A stretch of DNA of 5,747 nucleotides from assembly GCA_022844575.1 (NCBI GenBank), contig JALHLL010000214.1:1-5747 (forward strand). The letters run 5' to 3'. This document shows positions 1 to 4,559 of this stretch, in pieces (position 1 is the stretch's first letter; every line of letters starts with the position of its first letter). The translations under genes were made by a program, and so were the position numbers. The notes beneath the pieces were generated by a model, which saw only the letters and a program-made list of their open reading frames with translations, was not told the DNA's origin and searched no databases. Source of the stretch: a bacterium. Lineage in GTDB: Bacteria; Bacteroidota; Ignavibacteria; Kapaibacteriales; UBA961.

Positions 1-2
1 CC

Positions 3-245
3 AGAAGGGATGATTTGCCGACCAGTATTCAAACACCGGCACAAAGAGCATTATACAACAACCTTTCCCGGAATGAAGAACTCTCATTAGCTTGCCACGA
101 TGCTATCAAATATAACAAATTGGCCGACTGGAAGGGCGATGAAAAGAAAGAGCAAATATTGAAAGGAGCATTGTACAAAGTGCTTAAAGATATAGATGAG
201 GTGGAACGGATTTTCCAGATCATCAAGCAACAGAAGGAATACTAA
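3..245 (+). CDS. hsdR: Type I restriction enzyme R subunit HsdR, C-terminal end (5' partial)
   Basis: The reading frame is open from base 3 and ends in TAA at 243-245, giving 80 residues. The gene begins outside the window, and the TTG at 15 is an internal Leu codon. The segment reads DDLPTSIQTPAQRALYNNL, then NEELSLACHDAI, then a Trp-Lys-Gly stretch and a charged helical tail ending KQQKEY. This matches the helical C-terminus of HsdR proteins, where TPAQRALY..NL and a helix of the D.W+G..KE type are typical. In this family HsdR is the ATP-dependent translocase and nuclease subunit that works with HsdM and HsdS to cut unmethylated foreign DNA. The nuclease and helicase motifs lie upstream and cannot be checked, so intactness is unknown. 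The metallopeptidase gene follows after 4 bases and is probably co-transcribed. Confidence 0.82.
   Translation, partial: RRDDLPTSIQTPAQRALYNNLSRNEELSLACHDAIKYNKLADWKGDEKKEQILKGALYKVLKDIDEVERIFQIIKQQKEY
234..238 (+). promoter_or_regulatory. Ribosome binding site deciding the metallopeptidase start
   Basis: AAGGA lies 11 bases before the ATG at 250, inside the last codons of hsdR. It is the best Shine-Dalgarno match I saw in front of a gene in the window and supports translation starting at 250 rather than at the in-frame GTG/ATG-like codons further upstream. Confidence 0.5.
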
Positions 246-249
246 TATT

Positions 250-993
250 ATGGGAAGCGTTCAATCAAACAGAACTGTGGCTCAGACCATTGACATAGGA
301 GAAATTACAGCAGATGTTGTCCAAAAAGACATCAAGAATATCCACTTGAGCGTTTACCCGCCCACCGGTAGGGTTAAGATTGCAGCACCCCTGAGAATGG
401 ACTTGGACACCATTCGGATTTTTGCCATTTCAAAGTTGGGCTGGATCAAAAGGCAACAGACCAAACTCCGCAATCAGGAACGGGAAGCGGCAAGGGAATA
501 CATTTCAAGGGAGAGTCATTACTTTTTAGGTAAAAGGTATCTACTCAAAGTGCTGGAAGGAGACGGCAAAACATCTGTAACAATTAAGCACGATAAACTG
601 ATATTGCAGGTAAAACCAGCTACCGACACAGATCAAAGGCAGATCGTCATGCAAGAATGGTACCGGGAACAATTGAAAGCACTTGTCCCAAACTACATTG
701 CGAAATGGGAGAAAATCATGGATGTGCATGTTTCCGAATTTGGTATCAAGAAAATGAAAACCAAGTGGGGAACTTGTAACCGGGAGGCACAACGAATCTG
801 GATCAACCTGGAGCTCGCAAAGAAACCGCTGGAATGCCTGGAATATATTGTGGTGCATGAGATGGTTCACTTGCTTGAACGCAGCCACAACGCACGATTT
901 ATCGCCTACATGAATCAGTTTTTGCCAGAATGGAGGAATTTAAAGGAGGAGTTGAACCGTTTGCCGGTGAGCCACATAGATTGGGCGTATTGA
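250..993 (+). CDS. YgjP/DUF45-type zinc metallopeptidase linked to the type I restriction operon
   Basis: This 247-residue protein has the zinc-protease motif HEMVH at residues 203-207 with a further His at 213 (HExxHxxxxxH), giving three likely metal ligands plus the catalytic Glu204. Before it lies the family hallmark KTKWGTC (170-176), followed by the IWINLEL strand. This is the layout of the YgjP-like family (PF01863, DUF45, related to SprT/WSS1 proteases). The N-terminal half contains beta strands and the helix around GWIKRQQ usual for the family, and the length is normal. I chose the ATG at 250 because it follows the hsdR stop by 4 bases and has AAGGA at 234-238. The same frame is open back to 196 but that part overlaps hsdR. 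These genes are often found beside hsdR, but their role there is not established; turnover of restriction subunits or DNA-protein adducts is speculation. There is no signal peptide, so it is probably cytoplasmic. Confidence 0.9.
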   Translation: MGSVQSNRTVAQTIDIGEITADVVQKDIKNIHLSVYPPTGRVKIAAPLRMDLDTIRIFAISKLGWIKRQQTKLRNQEREAAREYISRESHYFLGKRYLLKVLEGDGKTSVTIKHDKLILQVKPATDTDQRQIVMQEWYREQLKALVPNYIAKWEKIMDVHVSEFGIKKMKTKWGTCNREAQRIWINLELAKKPLECLEYIVVHEMVHLLERSHNARFIAYMNQFLPEWRNLKEELNRLPVSHIDWAY

Positions 994-1015
994 GTTGCGT
1001 TTATTTTTTAATTAA

Positions 1016-1029
1016 GTGGTATAAACCAC
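1016..1029 (+). terminator. Small inverted repeat after the restriction operon, possible weak terminator
   Basis: GTGGT and ACCAC form a perfect 5-bp stem around the loop ATAA, 23 bases after the metallopeptidase stop. No T-run follows directly. A second weak candidate lies just after it: TGAG and CTCA flank a 12-base loop, followed by a run of seven Ts at about 1077-1083. Either could end the restriction operon transcript; neither is strong. Confidence 0.25.
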
Positions 1030-1111
1030 AGTACTCCAACACTTTATAATCCTGAGTGACGAAAAAGGCTCATTGCTTTTTTTGATCAATTTTACTTTTA
1101 TATAACAAGCA

Positions 1112-1119
1112 TATGTTTG
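1112..1119 (+). promoter_or_regulatory. Candidate Bacteroidota-type -7 promoter element for the EAD11 membrane-protein gene
   Basis: TATGTTTG matches the Bacteroidota sigma-ABfr -7 consensus TAnnTTTG at every fixed position. A degenerate -33 element (TTTTA, about 1090-1094) sits 18 bases upstream. Transcription would start near 1126 and leave a leader of about 40 bases before the ATG at 1170. The position between a finished operon and a gene of very different base composition fits an independent promoter, but the -33 box is poor. Confidence 0.4.
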
Positions 1120-1169
1120 ATCTGTGGTAATAGGCTCCGAAACTTCAAATATTGTAAGTTTATCAAGTG

Positions 1170-2108
1170 ATGAAAAAAGATTTGAAAATATTACTCAGTC
1201 AAAATAACACAAAAGAGGTTATTCAGAAGTTATTGTCTTTAACTGAAATAGTTAATGATAATGATGAATTATTTGACGAAGTAGTACTTGTTTCAGCAAG
1301 ATATGAAAACTACTTGAAAAATAAACGAGAAGACACCGTAGGTTTCAGTGAACAGCAAATTCAAATTAATAAAATAAATAGTTCCTTATTACAGATTATT
1401 CAAAAACTACCTGACTCAATTGAAATAAAAGATTCTAATATTCCAATTGTAAATAATAATAGAATAGTTGAAATAAATATTGATCAAGAATTTGCCAGTT
1501 TTGACAATACGAAAAAAACTGAACTAATAAATTATATTATTAATTTATTGAATATTAAAAGAGAAGGTATAATAATAAGAGCGATACAAAGCGGGAGCAT
1601 AAAAATATTACTTGAGCTACCAAAAAGTAAAGCACTTGGATTAATTTTAAAGTTTGACCATAGAAAAGAAGGATTATTAGGCAGGCTTATCTTCAATATT
1701 ACTAGCATAAAACTGATAGGAGAGATGCCTAAAAAGTATTTATTGATAAAATATTTAATTAAGAATTGGTATGCATTTGCTTTTTTATTAATAATTTCAT
1801 TTTTTATTGTAAGGATTTTATCTTTTTTTGACTCTGATGAAATAGTAGTAGTTGTAGTTGCTAAAGATGGGGTTGAATTTCATCCAAGAATGGTAGCCCT
1901 AACCTTGAGTGATCATATCGCTCGTTTTCCTGAACGAAAGTCTGAACAATTCATTTTTTCAATAAATTCAAAATATAAAGATCAAAAAATTATAGTTATA
2001 CTTCAAACGCAAGAGGGTGATGTGTTTTCAAAAGATGTAACTATCCAAAGTGATACGACAATAGTTCAAATGACTGAAATGGATAGAAATAACATTAGGA
2101 ACAAATAG
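1170..2108 (+). CDS. EAD11-like conflict-system protein with one transmembrane helix and a beta-rich outer domain
   Basis: This is a 312-residue protein. Residues 1-85 are helical, with the pattern VLVSARYENYLKNKR (39-53) followed by an amphipathic helix QQIQINKINSSLLQIIQKLP. This is the signature I associate with effector-associated domain 11 (EAD11), a small death-like adaptor domain of bacterial conflict systems. Residues about 98-162 look like an alpha/beta domain, with a strand (VEINID), a helix (KKTELINYIINLL) and two strands around SGSIKILLELP. This resembles the ferredoxin-like TRADD-N-type or related modules seen beside EADs, by pattern only. A hydrophobic helix follows at 200-220, with Lys-rich sequence before it and FDSDE after it. 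The positive-inside rule therefore puts the N-terminus in the cytoplasm. Residues 224-301 are beta-strand-rich, resembling an Ig-like or peptidase-regulatory sandwich, and would lie outside. The ATG at 1170 is preferred over the GTG at 1167. There is no clear Shine-Dalgarno. Composition is very AT-rich (8 G/C in bases 1501-1560, against 34 in 781-840), suggesting separate acquisition. No effector partner is adjacent. Confidence 0.6.
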   Translation: MKKDLKILLSQNNTKEVIQKLLSLTEIVNDNDELFDEVVLVSARYENYLKNKREDTVGFSEQQIQINKINSSLLQIIQKLPDSIEIKDSNIPIVNNNRIVEINIDQEFASFDNTKKTELINYIINLLNIKREGIIIRAIQSGSIKILLELPKSKALGLILKFDHRKEGLLGRLIFNITSIKLIGEMPKKYLLIKYLIKNWYAFAFLLIISFFIVRILSFFDSDEIVVVVVAKDGVEFHPRMVALTLSDHIARFPERKSEQFIFSINSKYKDQKIIVILQTQEGDVFSKDVTIQSDTTIVQMTEMDRNNIRNK

Positions 2109-2144
2109 CAATAAAATTTTTCTATCTTAAACCCACTGCATCCA

Positions 2145-2160
2145 ACCCATTCAAATGGGT
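2145..2160 (+). terminator. Hairpin downstream of the EAD11 gene, possible terminator
   Basis: ACCCAT and ATGGGT form a perfect 6-bp stem around TCAA, 37 bases after the stop codon of the membrane-protein gene. The T-run lies before the stem (about 2117-2121), not after it, so intrinsic termination on the plus strand is uncertain. It could instead stabilise the 3' end or be part of an older repeat. Confidence 0.3.
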
Positions 2161-2337
2161 GCAAAACCTTCGCCGAATACCGGAACCTAACAATACTCGT
2201 TGATTTGACTGAGATTAAAAAAATAGGGCAGGGCGTTGATAACATAATTTGACGTATTGCTTCGCTCAATTCAAGTATATTGATAGACCGGTATTGGCCA
2301 ACCAAGAAAAAAAACTAAGAAGATGGCAGGGTTTTGG

Positions 2338-2357
2338 TAGAGATAAGAATATCTCTA
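2338..2357 (+). promoter_or_regulatory. Perfect 8-bp hairpin 20 bases before the UDG-like gene start
   Basis: TAGAGATA and TATCTCTA pair over 8 bp with a loop AGAA. The hairpin ends 20 bases before the ATG at 2378 and directly precedes the CCTCAATATA string. A weaker stem, GATAA/TTATC at 3261-3265 and 3277-3281, sits in the equivalent place before the next gene. It could be a protein-binding operator or a translational control element; the sequence does not decide which. Confidence 0.35.
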
Positions 2358-2360
2358 TAA

Positions 2361-2370
2361 CCTCAATATA
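2361..2370 (+). repeat. Copy 1 of the leader repeat CCTCAATATA
   Basis: This 10-base string lies 7 bases before the ATG at 2378. An identical copy lies 4 bases before the ATG at 3300. AGATAAG also occurs upstream in both leaders (2341-2347 and 3260-3266), so the similarity covers about 30 bases with gaps. The repeat sits where a ribosome binding site or operator would be. Confidence 0.55.
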
Positions 2371-2377
2371 TTCAACA

Positions 2378-3253
2378 ATGGATTTCCTGAAGCAAAAGTT
2401 TTTTGACCATGCCAACCTCTTACATCACCTGTTAACAAAGAAATGTGAATTAAAACCATTGGAATATGATAATTCCATCTCAGAAGACCTCAAAAGAGAA
2501 TTCAGGGATAATTTTTTTAGAGGACTTACATCTAATAATACGATTAAGTTTAAGGAGGAAACTTACAATGTGGTTGAAGAGGCGATCAACCCTTGGTCTA
2601 TTGATTTTCCAAGTTGGATTGGTGAATTCGATCCTGAAAAAGGCAAAAAAGTTTTCATTATTGGTTCTGAGCCTCATATTCATTATAAATACCTTCAAAC
2701 AGTATATGGGTTCCATGCTGGCGAGGGAGAAAAAATTAAAGAATCATCCAGACGGTATTTTGAATCAGGGCATCCAATATTTCAGTTTTTACCGCAGTTC
2801 CTATCATCCTTTCTAAAAGTTTCTGATCAAGAAGTATTAGAACACTGCTATTTAACAGATTTAGTTTCATTCGCACCAATGAAAAGCAAAGGAGTGAATG
2901 TAGGAAGTACAAACGGCATAAATAGTATGATTAAGGGAACGGATGATTGGCGAAGAATCAGAAAGGCTTATGCTTCCATAGCCCTGGAAAATGAAATCAA
3001 AGGAGTTAAGCCTGAAATTATTGTAACCCAAGGTAAGGAAGTCTTTTATGAGGTCTGTCAGACATTGCTTGGGAGTGGGTTTGAATCCAATCAATTCCCG
3101 ATCAATTTAAAAGGTAGGCAGCAATATATACGAATTGCCAAATGGATGGATATACCTATATTATCGGTTCCCCATATTGGTTCAAAACAGTTGAGATCTT
3201 TTTGGAAGTCACATCTCAATGAAGTTAAAGTTGCTGTAAATAAGCATCTTTGA
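2378..3253 (+). CDS. Uracil-DNA-glycosylase-superfamily-like protein in a two-gene unit
   Basis: This 291-residue protein shows a series of motifs in the order and spacing expected for the uracil-DNA glycosylase (UDG) superfamily fold. They are a strand ending in a turn VFIIGSEPH (92-100, the place of motif A, usually G.DP or GE.PG), CYLTDLVSFAP (157-167, like the TNLVKC.P strand), KPEIIVTQGKEVFYEV (211-226, like KPKVIVALG), and ILSVPHIGS (261-269, the place of the late H-P-S loop). The N-terminal 90 residues are helical and unique. The usual catalytic Asp or Glu of motif A is replaced by the Ser-Glu-Pro-His arrangement, and the final motif is PHIGS rather than HPS. It may therefore be a divergent glycosylase, a nucleic-acid-binding relative or inactive. 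I chose the ATG at 2378; the frame is open back to a TTG at 2249, but those 43 residues look non-coding and cross the hairpin. The gene 46 bases downstream is probably co-expressed. The UDG assignment is by motif reading only. Confidence 0.5.
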   Translation: MDFLKQKFFDHANLLHHLLTKKCELKPLEYDNSISEDLKREFRDNFFRGLTSNNTIKFKEETYNVVEEAINPWSIDFPSWIGEFDPEKGKKVFIIGSEPHIHYKYLQTVYGFHAGEGEKIKESSRRYFESGHPIFQFLPQFLSSFLKVSDQEVLEHCYLTDLVSFAPMKSKGVNVGSTNGINSMIKGTDDWRRIRKAYASIALENEIKGVKPEIIVTQGKEVFYEVCQTLLGSGFESNQFPINLKGRQQYIRIAKWMDIPILSVPHIGSKQLRSFWKSHLNEVKVAVNKHL

Positions 3254-3285
3254 TTGATTAGATAAGTAACTCTTTGTTATCATAG

Positions 3286-3295
3286 CCTCAATATA
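3286..3295 (+). repeat. Copy 2 of the leader repeat CCTCAATATA
   Basis: This is identical to the string at 2361-2370 and ends 4 bases before the ATG at 3300. It lies in the 46-base gap between the UDG-like gene and the next gene. The gap also contains GATAA (3261-3265) and TTATC (3277-3281), which can pair around an 11-base loop. Its presence before both genes suggests shared control of the pair. Confidence 0.55.
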
Positions 3296-3299
3296 AAGA

Positions 3300-3965
3300 A
3301 TGAAAATTATGAGACATAAACTCGATACATCCGTAGTTTTAGCATACTTAGAAACATCTTCAGCTCCAGACCATAGGTATAAGTCGTGGGATAATTGCTA
3401 CCAAGCATTTTCTGGAAATAGTCCTGAGGAAATACATGCATTGCATCTGGGATTTTATCTAGCTAGTTGGGGTATGTACCGTGGTTCAAGTGGTTTGCTG
3501 CATAAAAACCATCTTGTTCATAAAGGAGCGGTTGAAATTATTTTTAAGGAAAAGTACCAGAAATTAAAGTGTGGCATGGAACAAGAAATCAGCCATGAAA
3601 TGATTAATGATATTTTGGATTTAAAAAGAGACTTAGGAGAGCATTATGTCAAGCAGTTTACCAAATTCAAACCCATTTCACCAACAGATACCTTAATCAG
3701 TAAAGTGCTTTTAGGAACATTAGGTTGTGTTCCTGCTTATGATCGCTTTTTAATTGATGGGTTAAAGGCCAAGGGAATGCAGCATTTTAAGTTTCAAGAA
3801 GATTCTTTAAAAGAATTATTCTGGTTTATCATGGAAAATGAAGTGGAAATTTCACAATGTCAGAAACAAATTATTGAGACAACCGGATTGTATTATCCTT
3901 TAATGAAAATCGTAGATATGTTTTTCTGGCAGGTAGGATATGGCCTTCCTCAAAAAGTAAAATAG
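3300..3965 (+). CDS. Conserved protein of unknown function (GFYLASWGMYRGSS family), partner of the UDG-like gene
   Basis: This 221-residue protein is mostly alpha-helical and soluble, with no signal peptide or membrane helix. Three blocks look strongly constrained: an N-terminal SAPDHRYKSWDNCY (21-34), GFYLASWGMYRGSS (51-64), and a C-terminal YYPLMKIVDMFFWQVG (198-213). I recall similar proteins as uncharacterised entries in many bacteria, but I know no assigned function. The block LISKVLLGTLGCVPAYDRFL (132-151) loosely resembles a helix-hairpin-helix followed by an Asp, as in HhH DNA glycosylases. This is only a hint, and no catalytic Lys is evident at the expected place. The start at ATG 3300 has AAAG just before it; ATG 3309 is an alternative. 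It follows the UDG-like gene by 46 bases with the same leader string, so the two probably form one unit. A likely terminator follows at 3970. Confidence 0.6.
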   Translation: MKIMRHKLDTSVVLAYLETSSAPDHRYKSWDNCYQAFSGNSPEEIHALHLGFYLASWGMYRGSSGLLHKNHLVHKGAVEIIFKEKYQKLKCGMEQEISHEMINDILDLKRDLGEHYVKQFTKFKPISPTDTLISKVLLGTLGCVPAYDRFLIDGLKAKGMQHFKFQEDSLKELFWFIMENEVEISQCQKQIIETTGLYYPLMKIVDMFFWQVGYGLPQKVK

Positions 3966-3969
3966 GATA

Positions 3970-3994
3970 GGGGAAGCCATCTCAGAACTTCCCC
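3970..3994. terminator. Inverted repeat between convergent genes, probable bidirectional terminator
   Basis: GGGGAAG (3970-3976) and CTTCCCC (3988-3994) form a perfect 7-bp, GC-rich stem with an 11-base loop. It lies 4 bases after the stop of the plus-strand gene ending at 3965 and beyond the stop of the minus-strand gene ending at 4033. The convergent position fits a shared terminator, although no clear T-run follows on either strand. Confidence 0.5.
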
Positions 3995-4032
3995 CACCAC
4001 TCCAAACCGATTAAATCCAATCTTCCTACTCC

Positions 4033-4380
4033 TTAGCCTTTCCTGCGATCTACTCCTTTGTATGGGTTGATAATATTCCCAGAGAATGCAGCTTGCAAAT
4101 CACTTCTTTTATATCGAACCGTGCCTCCCAAACGACGTGGAATGATGTATCCATAACGCTTGTAATTATCAATGGTTGCGACACTAACTTTGAATTCTTG
4201 AGCAGCTTCCTCCCGAGTCAAAAGTTCGTTTTGGTCAAGTGTACTTGACATATTTAATTCCCGTTGTTCCATCGCCTCTTTGACTACACCTGCAAAAAAA
4301 TCAATTAATTCTGCTTTTGTCATTTCTGAAATAAAATGCACCTTGCCAGTATTATTTTGATTGTCTAAAAATTTACTCAT
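4033..4380 (-). CDS. Excisionase-like helix-turn-helix DNA-binding protein (HTH_17/MerR-like)
   Basis: This is a 115-residue protein. Residues 52-99 form a winged helix-turn-helix of the HTH_17/excisionase type: LLTREEAAQEFKVSVATIDNY (helix-turn-helix), then RYGYIIPRRLGGTVRY (wing) and KRSDLQAAF. Residues about 20-45 form a charged amphipathic helix, likely for dimerisation. The C-terminus is basic (YKGVDRRKG). Proteins of this size and type are frequent in Bacteroidota integrative and conjugative elements, where they act as excision or replication regulators. I chose the ATG at 4378-4380; the frame continues to a TTG at 4416 but without good support. It lies downstream of the helicase gene on the same strand, with a 179-base gap that contains dyad sequences it might bind. 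Excisionase versus transcription factor cannot be decided here, since no integrase is in the window. Confidence 0.75.
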   Translation of the reverse strand: MSKFLDNQNNTGKVHFISEMTKAELIDFFAGVVKEAMEQRELNMSSTLDQNELLTREEAAQEFKVSVATIDNYKRYGYIIPRRLGGTVRYKRSDLQAAFSGNIINPYKGVDRRKG

Positions 4381-4559
4381 TTTGCTATTTAATTTTTTTG
4401 TTAAGTATATCGCCAATCATAATAGCGTTTAGCGGAGTTACTAACTATCATTGGCTTTTTTCTGTTATATTAATTTTCAAATTACCGCTAATTTGGATGT
4501 GTGGATATGGTGGACTACGGCCTCTACCTTCAAGTGAGGTTTGGGCTTTAAATTGATAA
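4381..4559. promoter_or_regulatory. Intergenic region with nested dyads upstream of the HTH gene
   Basis: This 179-base gap separates the helicase (upstream) from the HTH gene on the minus strand. GCCAAT (4412-4417) pairs with ATTGGC (4450-4455), and ATAG (4422-4425) with CTAT (4445-4448), giving an imperfect long dyad. On the plus strand this is followed by six Ts (4456-4461). A second inverted pair, TTAGCGG (4429-4435) and CCGCTAA (4485-4491), starts inside the first. These may be operator sites for the HTH protein, a recombination site, or a terminator read on the plus strand. I found no perfect TAnnTTTG promoter for the HTH gene. Confidence 0.4.

Larger units (their letters stand above)
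2109..2377. other. Non-coding stretch with hairpins between the EAD11 gene and the UDG-like gene
   Basis: I see no convincing gene in these 269 bases. They hold a tight hairpin, ACCCAT-TCAA-ATGGGT at 2145-2160, possibly extended by TGCA on both sides (2137-2140 and 2160-2163). There is also an 8-base inverted pair, AATACCGG at 2176-2183 and CCGGTATT at 2288-2295, and a strong hairpin just before the next gene (listed separately). Base composition is less AT-rich than the preceding gene, so this may be a remnant of another element. Open frames on both strands here lack recognisable domains or ATG starts. Confidence 0.5.

Noticed and set aside
196..249. N-terminal extension of the metallopeptidase to base 196
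   Set aside because: It overlaps the end of hsdR in another frame, adds a Ser/Arg-rich stretch without family resemblance, and the ATG at 250 has a fitting AAGGA and operon spacing.
541..888. 115-codon minus-strand open frame inside the metallopeptidase gene
   Set aside because: It is the antisense shadow of a clear gene with an intact zinc motif.
1170..2108. Complete toxin-antitoxin or CBASS-type system around the membrane protein
   Set aside because: No nucleotidyltransferase, nuclease or antitoxin gene lies next to it; the flanking genes belong to other units.
2186..2254. Integron attC site
   Set aside because: ACCTAAC matches one core site (RYYYAAC), but the downstream GTTGATT and GTTGATA do not match GTTRRRY and no paired L'/L'' arms were found.
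2066..2305. Minus-strand open frame of 79 codons containing YRSINILELSEAIRQ
   Set aside because: It has a protein-like helical stretch, but it overlaps the end of the EAD11 gene on the opposite strand, has no recognisable domain, and crosses hairpins. It may be a fossil but cannot be supported.
2249..2377. 43-residue N-terminal extension of the UDG-like protein from a TTG at 2249
   Set aside because: It would translate through the 8-bp hairpin and leader repeat, starts with TTG, and reads like non-coding sequence; the ATG at 2378 sits right after the same string that precedes the next gene's ATG.
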